From: Eumeta japonica
Lineage: Eukaryota; Arthropoda; Insecta; Lepidoptera; Psychidae
Reading direction: 5' to 3'
Assembly: GCA_005406025.1 (NCBI GenBank)
Contig: BGZK01001264.1
Location: 62,001 to 126,000 of the forward strand
DNA: 64,000 bases
This document shows, piece by piece, positions 10,561 through 23,001 of this stretch. The notes beneath the pieces were generated by a model that was not told the origin of the DNA, did no database searches, and saw nothing but the letters and a program-made list of their open reading frames with translations. A program made the position numbers and the translations under genes. Each line of letters begins with the position of its first letter. The first letter of the stretch is position 1.

Positions 10561-12909
10561 CTCGAATAATGCGAAAAAGCTTGAGAGCGGTTTACGACCA
10601 AAATTTTTTCATATCTTGTCAGCGATAATTTATATCATCGTACTCTCCTTAGTACACGAAAATAGGAAAAATTTCATACCATTGCATTGATGATTTAATG
10701 TAGAATAATTCTGTCAAAATTAAAATATGATTTGATGTGAGACGAAAAAACATCTAAATACGTAACTTAAAACCGATCCCGTCAATTAGCTCTGCAAAAC
10801 TTAAACAGACGATGATTTGTTAAAAAGCCATTGATTTATCCTATTTTATTAGTTTTGAATAACGGAAAGTAGTTTTCTATTTCAAATGGCTGTCTAAGTC
10901 GGTACCCTTAAATTATAATTAATAAAACAATTTAATAGACCAAAAGGGACTCTCACAGATAGTGATGACCTCTAATAGTAAGTAAATATATTTCCTTGTT
11001 ATCATCTGTTTCGAAGAGATTGGGTTGTAATAGTCGCAACAGTATTATTCTAGATAGAACTTATATTCAGTTTTTATTGTTTTTAACGAAACTAAATGGA
11101 AGCGTTATGAGACGTGCATTTTGGACTACTCATCTATTTTAATTTTTTAAAGAGGACTGTGAATTTATTAATGTAGAGGTTCCATGAATTAAAAGTATTT
11201 AATTTGTTATTGTCGACTTAGATGAAACTTTTGTCCTTTAATGGCTTATTATTAGACGTAAACCCCAGTATTTGTTATGATGTGTTACGATCAAAGGGGC
11301 CAAATTGTAAAATCAATTTCTGTTTCCAAGTTTTAGAATTTCCCATCCCATTGTAGGAGTACCGCATATTTTTACTGCCTATTTACCGAGTTGTTTTTTT
11401 TTCATTTGTTTCTTATATTATTTACTAATAGCTAAAGTGTTAAGATTTAATAACGGGAATTCAGAACTAATGATAATATCAAATAAAAAAGTTTGTAGTC
11501 TAAAACTCAGCGAATTTCAAGGACGTTACAAAGCAATTCTGAAAATAATTGATATGCTTCCATTTCATCACGGTGAGGCGGTTAAGTGGTCTAAAGTATT
11601 ACCTTCGCACTAGAAGACACTGAATCCGACCACAGGTGAAGTATACGACTTGTTCTATCCTCCCAACGACAAGTTAGGCCGTAGGTTTTGAACATTAGCA
11701 CAACATTGATGATCATGGTCATTGGGAATCCTCGACTTATGCGAGGCCAAATCCGAAGTTTTAGTCTAAACCCTCTCAATGTAAAAAAAGAAGGAAGAGG
11801 TTATTCCACACAACACCAGGCATTGAACAACACATCATCATCGCACAACCTTCTCATGCAATTTACCTATTCTATTCGCTCGTATCAATCCCTGCCTTAA
11901 TTCAACGTTATTAAGAAAAAAAAGGGAAATAATTGTAAAATGTATGCGGCAGAAGCAATTTGCGAAACTCAAAAACAAAACATAACTATTGAGTTATAAT
12001 AATAGATATAAAATTAATAATATTGAATAAACTTGCCTGTGCTAACGTGCGAAGCTCCATAGAAGTTATAAGCTTCTAAAATCAGACTGTTTCACTTTGA
12101 ACAACAGTGATACGTCACACGATACCGCAATATGAATTATTACCGATTAAAAACTATTAACGTTAGTGATGAAGCTCAAAAAAATAGGTGGCATGGGACG
12201 TCTGGCAGATGTGGGACGTCCCAAACTTATTAATTTTTTTTCTATTGAAATATTTTGATATGAAAATTTGAATGAAAATTTACAGATCGTGCTGCATTTA
12301 ATTCTGAAACTTTTGTACTCTCACTCTCTGTCGCTGTCCCTCGTATTTAAAACTAATATACATTTTTAGTGTTGTAATGAAAAGTCACTTAAATGAACCG
12401 ATATTTACGCCTAAAGCTGTGAGCAATAGTATAATTACAACATGCTGATACACTAAAACACACACACACACATCCACCCAAACACAAAAGTTCTGTGTGA
12501 AATACATGAGCGCTGAGTCGAAAAGAGCCAACAAGACCCGAAGCTGATTTTCATAGAAAAGCTTTCATAAAAGCTTATTATGATTATTTAAACAATTGTA
12601 GTTCTGGTTTCAAATTTCATTGCCATGTCTAGTCCCTCTATTTTTGTTGCTTAATAGGTGTAATATTTTTAACATCAATCAAGTACTTTATCAAAATGAA
12701 ATAATATTTTTCCTTGTATTTCTAAAACAGTGTCAGTATAGAAACAATATCTTATTGTCGTTCTCACAAATCAACTCAAAAATCACACAGTAAGTAACAA
12801 AGAAAGTATCATGATTATAGAAATTCGGGTATTATCGATTTTAAAAAAATGCATAATTTCTTGCTGTGGGTGAATTCAGAATGCATTTTTCGAGTTTTAA
12901 ATATTCTCT

Positions 12910-13650
12910 TATGACGATGTGAACATTGCTATCTCAAAAGTAGAGAAATGGTTTACTGTAAATAATCTACATCTTAATGAATTAAAACCATATGTTAAAA
13001 ATTTACGCCACCAAAGCCATAGATCCAGAACTATTTTAGTACGAAACCAGGAATTATATTTTGTTGATATTATTGCATTCCTGGGTATAGCTCCAGATAA
13101 AAGATTTCAATGCGGTGCTCACATTAGTAAATTGACAAAAAGCCCTGCTCCACATGCGGTTAAGAAGATACGAAATCGTGAGATGGAAGCTGGCAGACTG
13201 GTTTGTTTTAGTTGTTTTCATAGCCTGATGTCTTATTGCATTTTGCTCTGGAGACTTGCTGCAGTTGTATATAAAATTTTCCTGCTGCAGAAGCGAGCCA
13301 TGCGGGCGATTTACAAACTGGGACTTGCTAGTATCTCTAAGGAATAATTTTAAAGAAATTGGAATCTTAACTTTGGGATCTCAGTTTATAAACGAAAATT
13401 TAATACATGTAAAAAATAATATAGAAATTATTGAGAAAAATAGTGGCCGACATGATTCAATAGGAGAAATAAAAATAATCTTTGTTTATCTGTCAATCGA
13501 TTATCTGAAGTCACAAGCTCATTTATGGACTTCTATGTAGTCTTGTTCAATAAAGTCCCTGTAGATATTCAAAATTTACCCTTAAATAAATTTAAAATAA
13601 TTATTAAACATGTAGTTTGTAAAACCATTATAAAATGTTCGATCATTTTG
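12910..13650 (+). pseudogene. Non-LTR retrotransposon (jockey-like) RT C-terminus, copy 1
   Basis: The frame from about 12910 reads DDVNIAISKVEKWFTVNNLHLN and then FLGIAPDKRFQCGAHISKL, the C-terminal part of the reverse transcriptase of insect non-LTR elements. It shifts frame near 13270-13345 (LLQKRAMRAIYKLG, then FKEIGILTLGSQFI), and shifts again before VPVDIQNLPLNKFKIIIKH at about 13555-13620. The catalytic YADD region would lie upstream and is absent. It is a 5'-truncated, frame-disrupted LINE remnant. The single 142-codon ORF here is fortuitously longer than in copy 2. Confidence 0.75.
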
Positions 13651-15174
13651 AGAACAAGTCCATGAACCTAACCAGCTCGAGTCCTTATCGGGTTGCATCT
13701 TTCAATAATACTTTTGTTATTTATTGTTATTGTACACAATTAAATTTGAAAATATATACCCTCAAGTTTCTTGCTGCCTTCCGAACTAGTGCTAAATTTA
13801 TATTATATTAGTAAATTAAATATATAACAACGCATTCGAGGAGTTATGTATAACTTGTGAAATAGAGATTTTTGAATTTAAATTCTCAAAAGTCCAATAC
13901 ATGATTAATTTATAGACTAGTCATATATTCAAATTCCACTCAAAAATCAGATAGATTTGACGAACAGACAGATACGTCTATAAGGCCATCTGTACGACCA
14001 CCGCGTACCTAAAAAAATACACGGGAATAAATACTGTCGAGCCTAATTAGGTCTGCGGAATTAGTAAAGCTAATTAACATAAAACAGCTATCGAGGCCAA
14101 CGGGGCACATTATCGTACTAGACAATGCTTAATTAGGTTTCAGTCTGAATGTTGGAAAAGTTCTGCTTGGGGCAGCCATCCATTTGCGATATTATAAATG
14201 ACTTTTTCTTCGCCGCAATAAGCTTAGTGCCTGGGATCAACATACACAATTCACACATTTTCTAGACTTTCTAGATAAGTACAATTAATTTAATGGCGGT
14301 TATAATATACCGCTTCAATAAGTGGGTCTCTAGCCACACTTCTAAACTAATACCCTATAAAGAGATACAATTTATTTGCTTGTGTGTTTGTACGTAAAGG
14401 GCAATCTCCGTTTTTATCTAACTGATTCCAAAATGTTTTTCACTGATAGAAAACTATATTAGCTCCAAAGTATGTTACTTAAATTACATTTTGATTTTTC
14501 ATTTCATTATATGTTTTTCAAATTCAACACAATTCTTTTAGCAGTTGCGGCATTCAATGGTAACAAATGTACGTCTTCTCATCCATACTTTAACCTTTGC
14601 ATTATTGCTGTGACATGATAAACAATTTTACGTTTTGAGATAACGACAACATAGACAAATATACATCTAAAAACATACATAAAGATTACAAGAATTATTG
14701 AATAACCTGTGTGAGGAGTAACAGTCATAGGAATTTGAACTAAAGTAGGCATCAACGCTTCAGATATTGCTTATATTATATAAATAAAAAAAAACTTTCT
14801 TAATAAAAACGTTCTACTGTAAGTGGTTGTTGAGCCTTTTTTGGTCACATATTATATCCAAGTAAGGAAAAACTAAACATTTCAAAATATTTACTATTAA
14901 ATTTTATACTTACATTTCTCATTTTTTTAGTAAGTCAATATTTGGTAAAGGTCGGCCGGCTTACCAGGATTTGTAATTTTTCTCTATAAGAAGACTGATT
15001 AAATGCGTTTACACTAGTGTTTAATTTTAATAAGCAAACGTTTCCAACATAAATTTTATAACTTATAACTGAATAGTTTTACTACATGCAGAACAGAATA
15101 ACACAACTAATATAAAACTATCGAAACTATGATGTTCTACGAAAACAACAGTATTTTGTGCTGCTATGATGAGA

Positions 15175-15385
15175 AATAATTCGAGAGTAGGGCTGGGATT
15201 TAAGCGGAGAACAAGATCGGAATCAGGACAAATAGTAGGACCGGAATTGATATAGGGAACGGGAACCGGAATGGGGATCACGATGGAATCGAGAGATCGG
15301 ACTCAGGGCAAATATACCGGAATTGATATAAAGATGCAAAAAAATATTTTTATGTCCACACAGGCGAAGCCGCCAGCAAAAGATA
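15175..15385 (+). repeat. Minisatellite with conserved GC-rich tail, copy 1 (about one unit)
   Basis: About one full and one degenerate 102-bp unit (words GGGCTGGGATTTAAGCGGAG, GATCGGAATCAGGACAAATA, GGACCGGAATTGATAT). It is followed by the conserved tail TATGTCCACACAGGCGAAGC and CGCCAGCAAAAGATAGTAC, whose reverse complement resembles the lepidopteran ACTAGCTTTTGCCCGCGGC tail. Copy 2 has about three units. Confidence 0.75.
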
Positions 15386-16119
15386 GTACAGTCAAATTTA
15401 ACGTGATATTCTTTTCGCAAAACTTCGGCGAGGAAAAGATAGTTGACGGGATTTATTGACTGGAAAAAATAAACGATATCGTCCGAAATAGAAAAAAATA
15501 AGACAGTAGGTGCCCTGACCCGCGTCAGCAATCGTGCTCAGATGTCAACTTCTGTCGCCTTCGTTTTTGCGGTTGAAATATTTTTCCTTTCTAAAATTGT
15601 AAGACACTCCTAGCAGATTATTTCGTTTTCTTTGTTGTCCGAATAACCGCAACCGAAAAGAAAATTGTGTCAAAACCTTTGCTTTGTTTCCAAAGGCTAT
15701 TTTTTTATTTAGTACACTGTTCTGTTTTGACTAAAAAATGTGTATGCTTTTTGTTTTTAAATATGTAAAGCGAATTAATACAAAATAAATTATGCGATCA
15801 CTGGAAGATGAAGCTGATGGATATTTAAAAATTGAGAACATAAAAAAACTACGTCATCCTGAGGAATATGAGTAGGGAAAGTACCCATCAAGAATGTCGA
15901 GTTTCATCAAAATCAAACTCCACTTTGTCGGAGATATTTATTAGTTTAATATATATAAAAGCAACTAAGGTATGAGTGTTTTATTTTACCGATTACACAC
16001 AGAGGACAAGACAGACCAGGTAAGATATGATGCTACTGCGTCTTTATGATAATTTGCAATAGTATCGTATAAAATCAAACTTTTATAAAGCATAAACAAA
16101 ATTTTTTTACCATTTCCCC

Positions 16120-16275
16120 AGAAAATTCATCAGCGCGTTGCCATCCTCTTGGGTAGGAATAAGATAACGATGCAGACGGGAGTAGGCCTCCGGAACTCTC
16201 ATCTAATGGACGAAATGCAACAGCGGAAGCTCTTACTTCACATTTGTATTCTCTGACAGTGTGTTATTTCATCGC
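16120..16275 (-). mobile_element. SINE-like / LINE-tail repeat, copy 1
   Basis: GCGCGTTGCCATCCTCTTGG and ACGAAATGCAACAGCGGAAG, then TTACTTCACATTTGTATTCT, align with the reverse complement of 41107-41240. The repeat is decayed and non-coding. The same segment recurs at 29447-29603. Confidence 0.5.
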
Positions 16276-16345
16276 TTGAGCAGACTCATTTTTGTGCGGA
16301 AGCCAAGTATCACAGCACGGCTCTACCACTCGGCCATCTCCTGAA
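16276..16345 (-). repeat. tRNA-like box A sequence inside a repeat, copy 1
   Basis: The minus strand reads GGAGATGGCCGAGTGGTAGA, a good box A match, then CCGTGCTGTGATACTTGGC. No convincing box B follows and no tRNA fold can be drawn, so it is a SINE or transposon fragment and not a tRNA gene. The copy is at 29604-29667. Confidence 0.4.
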
Positions 16346-16439
16346 TTATCCTAACCTTTTTAATTACGCCGTTGTCGGATATTATATTTTTATACTATAT
16401 AGAGGTAAACGGGAACAGGTCGTGATACCATCATTTTCT

Positions 16440-17240
16440 CATCGTTCAAAATGTCAGTAGAATACGGCCGAATCTCTCGGTACCGTATAAAAGATTCATA
16501 AAAAGCCTCGAATGCGTCTGATATTCGACCTATTTGTCAAATTGAAATCCGTTTACGCGCGGGAAACGAGCCCGAAAATACCAGCGACAACGAGCCGCTG
16601 ATGAAAGAAAAATTTTTATTTGCGAAATACACGAGGGCGACGAAACGGGTCCCGACATTTTTCCGGACGCGGCCGTATCCGACGCTCCGTACGCCGGATG
16701 CGCGCGTCGCGTGCGAACACGTCGACGAGTTGTGTGTGCACGGCTTTATTTTCCTTGGCCATATGGTGACCGTGTAAACGTAGGCCGTTTGCAACATTTT
16801 TTTCTGTCGCAAAAATTGCGGCCAGTGTTTTGATAAAATGTTCGTTGTGTCATAGATGATATATTTTCGGACGAGTGGAAACATCAGAAGTCCATCGAAA
16901 ATTGTATTGTCGTTGTTGTGCCGGGTGAGACATACTCTCCTACAATATTTTTTTTATCGCAGATGGAGAGATTCGGATGTTAAGCCCTTCACATCGGTTC
17001 AGAGGACCGATTCCGTAAACTTAAGACGATTCAGTCGTTATCGTTACGATGTCAAAATTACGTCAGAGCGAGGAGGGTTCCCGCCGCGCACCCTCGGTCG
17101 ACGTAATGTTGACGTCACATCGATGCCGACTGAGCCGCTTTAACTTTACAGAATCGATCAGCTGCGCGGGTCGAGGGCTGCCGACGACCTTTGCACCCGT
17201 TCCGGGACCACTTAACGCGTTGCCCGAGACATGGAGCAAG
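16440..17240. other. CpG-rich non-coding segment with no recognised protein, copy 1
   Basis: This is the GC-richest part of the block (GGACGCGGCCGTATCCGACG, GGATGCGCGCGTCGCGTGCG, TTGCACCCGTTCCGGGACC). A 115-codon minus frame (16537-16884) is intact in both copies, but its composition follows CpG-rich DNA and I recognise no domain. Around 17060-17130 and 30370-30430 the copies differ by small indels. It may be conserved regulatory DNA, a promoter-type CpG region or an unrecognised exon. Confidence 0.35.
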
Positions 17241-17320
17241 AGACTTAAGTCAACTTAAGTCAAAAACTCGCCGACGCTCTTAACCACTAAGCCACCACCT
17301 CTTAGCGTGAATTGTCGCAA
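17240..17320 (-). repeat. tRNA-like SINE head, copy 1
   Basis: The minus strand reads GTGGTGGCTTAGTGGTTAAG and AGCGTCGGCGAG, a box A-like start. Downstream on that strand, GGTCGTCGGCAGCCCTCGAC (complement of about 17168-17190) may be a diverged box B region. It recurs at 30555-30612. Confidence 0.35.
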
Positions 17321-17548
17321 AAGGATGACCTTATAGTATTGGGCGCAATAAAAGCGTAACGAAAAATGAAACGCACTAAGAAAGCGCGTTAAATATTCTC
17401 CACTCTCAGCTTTAGCAGACGGATAGTGGAATAGGGAAATATGAAACCCGTTTACCACACAGCAACAGCTCCTCTCTCTTGTTATATAAAATAATAAGAG
17501 TATGAACTATGCGGTGTAATGACAGATTATCGTTTAAACAGAATGTGA

Positions 17549-17950
17549 CAATCAACGCTTGCCTACAATATGCATTAACATGCAGCATGTAACCCACCGC
17601 TGACCTTCGAATCTGTCCCTCCACTACGAATCTCTATCCGAAGAATTGAATATTGATTTGAGAGGATTGACAGATATCGAACATCTAAGCAAGTGTTAAT
17701 TTTATAATTATCTTAGTCCACTAAACATTATAACGTTAATTTCTACGTACGTTTCATGCCAACCAGGCACACCCTCAGAAAAATGCAGACAGTCACATCC
17801 ACCAGGGTGTAAGGAGTGTTAAAAACAATCAACAAATGTGTCCACAACCTTATTAGGTGAAACGCTGCATATTAATGCATGTTACAGGCAATCGTCTGTT
17901 ATGGATTTCCGCGAATTAACACCTCACATAATAGAATATGTCACAATCAA
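17549..17950. mobile_element. Fold-back repeat element, family A, second locus (copy 1)
   Basis: The reverse complement of 17565-17810 aligns along most of its length with 4795-5030: GGTGGATGTGACTGTCTGC, TGCCTGGTTGGCATGAAAC, TTCGATATCTGTCAATCCTC, GACAGATTCGAAGGTCAGCG, GTGGGTTACATGCTGCATG. A second, inverted arm lies at 17862-17905 (ACGCTGCATATTAATGCATG, TTACAGGCAATCG), giving the same arm-spacer-arm layout as at 4560-5080. No transposase. The duplicate is at 30838-31230. Confidence 0.55.
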
Positions 17951-18069
17951 GCATTACACCACCTGTAGCATCACATCACACCTCTTCATATACATGTGTG
18001 TATCCCGGCTTAAGAATATTATATAAATAATTGCAAGTTCAAGATATTTATTCATGCTGTCAAATTTAT

Positions 18070-18430
18070 TACTTACAAGCCACCAGGCGTTTCGACGTAG
18101 AATGACTTTCTTCATTTTGTATGTCGACCGTTCCCGCTACCAATAACGTTCTCGATGGCTACCCCGTCCTCGTCTCCCCACTCTGCTCTCGATGCCGATT
18201 TGCCTCGCTCTCGATTCTGATCACAGTCCCCGCTTTTATTCCGATCCTAATCTCGATCTAAATAAATTGCGATTTTAATCCTGCTCTCGATTTCGGATCG
18301 GTTTCAATTCCGATCTCGATACTGCTCCCCACTTTAATTATGGTAGCGCTCTTGAATTTTATTTTACTCCCACACTCGATTTAGATATTGCCCCATTCTC
18401 GATTTTAATCACACGGAGACCCCGGTCTCG
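18070..18430 (-). repeat. Degenerate CTCGATTCCGATC minisatellite, copy 1
   Basis: About 300 bp built from variants of CTCTCGATTTCGATC and CCGATCTCGATACTGC, preceded by a decayed tail (CACCAGGCGTTTCGACGTAG). On the opposite strand it reads GATCGGAATCGAGA, the same theme as the arrays at 15175, 28314, 37147, 48771 and 53850. It recurs at 31430-31700 with about 2-3% indels. Non-coding. Confidence 0.6.
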
Positions 18431-19816
18431 ACCATGACGTGTTCGCCCGCTCGGGTAGGCACAGTCAGTGGTCTTCACTTCACCCACCACGCTGCGTCAC
18501 GCCTCCGCAGTATTGGCTACTTTTATTTGAGTTTTAAGATACAAGCTGTATCTCCGACAAATACTAAAACACTCTTTATTTATACTTACCAAGAGCATAA
18601 TTATGATTTTTTCCATACAAACGCCTAAATAATAGCGTTTCGTGGTTTAATACATAAATAAAAACGTTTTATGTTTCTAAATTAAATCCCATACCAAAGT
18701 TTTATTCCGGACTTTAGACCTTTAAGGGTGAAATTTACAAAAACAGTGCAATTCTTGTTTATTGTTTTCTAATATGAAGCCTAAATAATGAATTTTCATG
18801 TTGTTAGCTTGTGAAATGACCGAAGTCCCACATAAACTTTCATCCCTTACTTCAACCCCATCAAGTTTTATTTTCCCGATTTAAGATAACTTATTTTCTT
18901 TTTTCAAGGTCCAATCTATCTCTAAACTAAAATTTATTAAAATTGATCTAGCAGCTTAGACATGAAAATGTAACAGACAGACAGATAAACATTCCTATGT
19001 ATAATAATATTAGTGTGAATATTGAAGTAGAACATCTGAAATTAAATTATTGTATACTTCGTTTGTATTTCAATTTCGCGAAAATACCTCTACGCTATTT
19101 TTACTGCGATCCCTTTTAAATACACTCCCAAAAGTACTGTGTAGCACTCCTACTGAAGTTCATAGGAGTCGACCCTCGCGCAGTACCTATTTTCCTACTC
19201 TAGCCTGCGGCGTTTTGCGAAACTGCTACACCGAAATGGACTCAGTAATAGGTCCAGGTAGGTCGTCGCTAAATTGCTTATCCTCTGAATGGAAGTAAAA
19301 TTTTTAATGCTAATATCGAGATGTGAATTAAAAACGACCTTAATATATACAACGTAGAAACGAAATGAGAACAGGTTGTTTGTCGGGCTTTTCGATTTGA
19401 AAATATTTGAAAGTATTTCTTCGTCGAAGTTTGATACCCGACCGTCCCTGTGATTGTGTTGTATTTGATGATTTAAAAGACAATATAATAAAAAAATGGT
19501 AATAAATAATAGCGTGTTTATAATACTGTTTCGCTGTATTTCATCTTTTAAGTAATAGTTTATTCTCTATACCGTAGACAATTGACGGACGTGGTTCGGA
19601 ACCAATGGATATTGAAGTCGACGTTCGAACAACATGGGGCAAGCTTACACGGGCGGATCGCGCAAATGCGCATACGAAAATATAGTAAAAACAAAGCAAC
19701 AAAGTTCCTTACGCTTTTTTCTCAACTACAACAAAAAAATTGTATTTATTTTTTTATTTTCTATAATTTTTTCAATACAAATAATGTTAGGTATTATCAA
19801 ACCAAACCAGACCAGA

Positions 19817-19855
19817 ATTTACAATGCTTTGAAATGCATTCAAAGCATTGTAAAT
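19817..19855. repeat. Perfect 17-bp palindrome, 5-nt loop, copy 1
   Basis: ATTTACAATGCTTTGAA (19817-19833) and its exact reverse complement (19839-19855) flank ATGCA. The duplicate at 33055-33093 is unchanged, although the surrounding sequence has several homopolymer differences. Confidence 0.9.
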
Positions 19856-20040
19856 CCTACTAATATTGTAAACGCGAAAGTTTGTATGGACGGATGGATG
19901 TTTATTACCCTTTCACACAAAAACTTCTAAGCGAGTTTTGATGAAACTTTCCAGTAATATACCTTATATATCATAATAATATATGAGCTATAATTTTCAA
20001 AGAAACTTCGCTTCGCTCTCGCAAACATTGAATGAATTTT
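19856..20040 (+). repeat. Lepidopteran interspersed repeat (AACGCGAAAGTTTGTATGGA type), copy 1
   Basis: AACGCGAAAGTTTGTATGGA, GGATGTTTATTACCCTTTCA and GAGTTTTGATGAAACTTTCC match a very common insect interspersed repeat (usually ...GTTACTCTTTCACGCAAAAACTACTGGACCGATTTTGATGAAA). A relative lies at 52858-53020 and the block copy at 33108-33255. Non-coding tail of a transposon, class uncertain. Confidence 0.55.
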
Positions 20041-20099
20041 TATTGTGTACCGATTGATTACAAGTAACAGTAATCTTTTAATATCATCATCGATCCACG

Positions 20100-20565
20100 A
20101 TCAGATTGGATACTTTAGACCGTAATCAAAATCATGATCGACAACATAAAGATGAAGGAATCATCCATGCCCACGCGCACGAAGTCGCGAACAAAAGCTG
20201 TTAGCATATAGATGCACGCGCATCGAGCCAACTAACGAGCGAGATTCTTTCATTAAAATCGATGAACACGACGCGTTATTTCACAGTATTTGGCAAAAAA
20301 AAAAATTCGTAGGAAAACAATCCACGAAAACGTTACCAGGGGACCTCAAAGTAAATATCCGGCGGACCGGACTTTTGAAATCAAACAAAGAGACGTCTGT
20401 TTCACGATTTATAGCGATGCCCGCGCCGGTGATCGACACACTCGACAGTCGTGGAATTTCGTGGCGTTTTAAACCGATGGATGAACGTGAATTCAAAAAG
20501 TTTCCGCTACCGGATTTGTTAAACTGTAACGTTTTGCCGTCGGAAATTGAATTATGATATTTTTT
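20100..20565. other. CpG-containing non-coding segment, copy 1
   Basis: Both strands carry 60-80-codon frames that change between the two copies because of 1-base indels (20290-20557 versus 33368-33744), which argues against protein coding. The sequence itself (CCGGCGGACCGGACTTTTGA, TCGACACACTCGACAGTCGT) is well conserved between copies. Function unknown. Confidence 0.35.
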
Positions 20566-20869
20566 TTTTTACGACATATACAAAAACATAAATTAATCGA
20601 ATTAGAATGACAATGAAGTTACGAGACGCTAAAAATTATTTGCTATCTTTTTCTTCTAAAACCGGGCTTTATACGGTTTTGTCTCTTAGCGACATAGCTC
20701 TCTCCATCTGTCTCTGTCGCTCGTCAGAAGTGCAAAATATTGTGTCAATTCAATAATTTTATTATAAAAAAATAGATAGCTATATATAGAAATCCGACTT
20801 GTGAGGTACCTATTGTCAACACTAGGAACTAAATTTCAATATCAACCTTTTTATGGGATTTTTAAAAGG

Positions 20870-20950
20870 TAAACGAGCATGTGGGCCACCAAGAAGTAGA
20901 TGGTCACTGTCGCCCATGGACATTCGTAACATCAGAAGAATCACCAGTGA
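20870..20950 (-). repeat. 3' tail of a jockey-like LINE, copy 1
   Basis: GGTAAACGAGCATGTGGGCC, then GTCACTGTCGCCCATGGACA, is the reverse complement of the tail found at the 3' end of lepidopteran jockey-type elements (compare 46790-46870, 41290-41376 and 56510-56600). The copy is at 34079-34150. Confidence 0.55.
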
Positions 20951-21397
20951 GAAGAATCACCAAATGAAATAACGGTAGTATGCATATATGAAAGTGGGAA
21001 TTAAAGCCGGAGATTAGTACAAGTAAAGCATTTTAAACGGATTAGCATGAACTTTTAACTTATATGCATTTTCTATAATTCATACAAAAATCTAGTTACA
21101 AAAAATTATGTTGACTATATTACAAAATTGCGTATTATGTGCCCTATCTCATGGACCTTGCGTAGAAATGGTAAAGAAATAAAATAAACAAAAACAAATT
21201 TATGTTACGTTTAGAGTTGTCCTTCCCCAGGCATTTTTTTAATATGCTTAACCTTCAAATCGTATACGTTAATTTCAAAATTTTGCTATCCAAAATTGTG
21301 CATAAAACAAATTAAGAATATAGGTATCAATATAGGTACCTATTTACCAAATTTAATCTCTTATTTACATGTATTTATTTTTATATAGTAACTAGTT

Positions 21398-21725
21398 TTT
21401 GTTCCCGGTCCGCCCGCATAGACATAAAATGAATTCTTTCGTCTTGCGTATCGCCCCATTACAAAATCCAGCTCTCGATGTCAATTTCTTTGATTCTTAA
21501 TTCCGACCGCGGTACCAATTTTGCTGCCGGTCTTGGTCTAATGAGATTCCGATTCCGTTCTCGTTCTCGTTCCCAATTTAAATTTTCACGCCCTTGATTC
21601 CAATTTACTCGATTTTGACCTTTGTCTCATCCTAGATTTCGATTCCGGCCTCGGCTTCAATTCTTTTTCTCCTTCTATGTGCAATTTAGATTCTGATATC
21701 CGCCGCGGTTTTGATTCAGACATAG
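21398..21725 (-). repeat. Degenerate minisatellite with CCGCCCGCATAGACATAAAAT tail, copy 1
   Basis: A decayed tail (AACTAGTTTTTGTTCCCGGT, CCGCCCGCATAGACATAAAA) is followed by about 300 bp of variants of CCGATTCCGTTCTCGTTCTC and TCGATTCCGGCCTCGGCTTC. It has the same architecture as 15175-15385 but in opposite orientation. The copy is at 35195-35525. Confidence 0.55.
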
Positions 21726-23001
21726 CATATGCGGGTAGTATCGATATATAATTTGGGATATATTACTAGGGGATAATATAGCTGAGTAAAAATATATTTA
21801 GTATCTTTAGTGGTAGAAGTATGAAGATTAATAATAACTGAATTTATTTTAAGAGTCAAGCACGCAAAAAAAAAAAACGGATAAAATACGTACCTATATA
21901 GCGGTTTCAAATTTCCATAAAACATTTTATCTCGTCAATTGATTACACAAAATATTAAACGAAGTCATAACTCTGTGTTATAATAATTTTAATATATAAT
22001 CCCCGAAGAATTCTCATTAAACAAAATTTTGGCTCAAACAAAAGCAGTTAATAACTAATTTTCTCGGAGAGCGCTTGAATAGTAAATTAATAGACGCCAC
22101 GGTAAATTTAATTTAATATTTACGCCATTTATTACGTCACTGTGACGAGTTGCTGTGGCGTGTTATTTCAATATCTAGTATGACGTAACAGGTATTTATG
22201 TTGTTTTTAATTTTTAATATTTATAGGACTCTGTTTTTAAAGGTTAAAACGTACCCTTAGAGGTGAAATTTTGATCTATGTTTTTTGGTATGTCAGGGTC
22301 GTTTGTTTCAGTGAATACTTTTGCATTTTTAATCAAACGATCGTGTAATTTATGATAATTTCTACTAATAATAAAAATGTGAGGTGCGTTCGGTACTTTA
22401 TTGTTATGACCAGTATCACACAAGGACGAAACAATTGATTTGTGTGATTTTTAGATTCCGTACCTAATTAGGAAATAACGAAAAACCCTCACTGTCATTC
22501 CCGCATTTGTTTTTCTTTCAGTCTGCATGTTGCAAGCATTTATTTCAGAAACTGTTAAATATACAGATTTGAAATTTGGCATAGTTCTTTATTGTGTCGA
22601 CCCACATAACTAATGTGATCCGATATAAGTTTCACAAAAGTAGTCGGGTACAATTTACAAAAAAATTAAATAAATACTATTCAAAACTTTAATCATTAAA
22701 AAAAATCTTAATTCAGGTAAATAAGTAAGTATAGCGATTAAACTTGTTTTTTTTTTTTGACTCGAGAAAAATTGAAAAAATATTTTTTTTAATTTTTTAT
22801 ATAAATATCAAATTAATGTGATATGGCTCAATATCCAATTAGAAAAACACATATATACACTTTAATTTCACATTCTTATTACTAGATGGCGTTAGATCTA
22901 AAATCAAACCGCGCTGTGATTGCATTTCAGAATCATTATCAGGGTACCGCATTCGAAATTTTGGTATAGCGGTGCACTAAACAATAAAAAGTATATACAT
23001 T
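21726..23001. other. AT-rich right end of copy 1, no gene
   Basis: No ORF or family recognised. This is where copies 1 and 2 differ most in base substitutions (22250-23001 versus 36040-36816). Confidence 0.45.

Larger units (their letters stand above)
9933..23001 (+). repeat. 13-kb duplicated block, copy 1
   Basis: From TTAATTTTCAGGATGAGAAT (9933) to GTATATACATT (ending 23001) the sequence is repeated in the same order and orientation at 23062-36816. Anchor points: CAGGATGAGA at 9941 and 23070, TATGTCCACA at 15351 and 28681, ATAAAAAGTATATACATT at the right ends. The offset drifts from 13129 to 13330 and back to about 13208 because of indels. Long stretches (for example 11340-11900 versus 24480-25060) differ almost only at homopolymers. 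The block holds only transposon remnants, minisatellites and non-coding DNA. Confidence 0.95.

Noticed and set aside
16537..16884. 115-codon minus-strand ORF, identical at 29849-30196
   Set aside because: Conserved only because the block is duplicated; composition follows CpG-rich DNA, with no recognisable domain, splice context or promoter.
20281..20557. Overlapping 60-71-codon frames on both strands
   Set aside because: The equivalent frames at 33368-33744 change with single-base indels, as expected for non-coding DNA.
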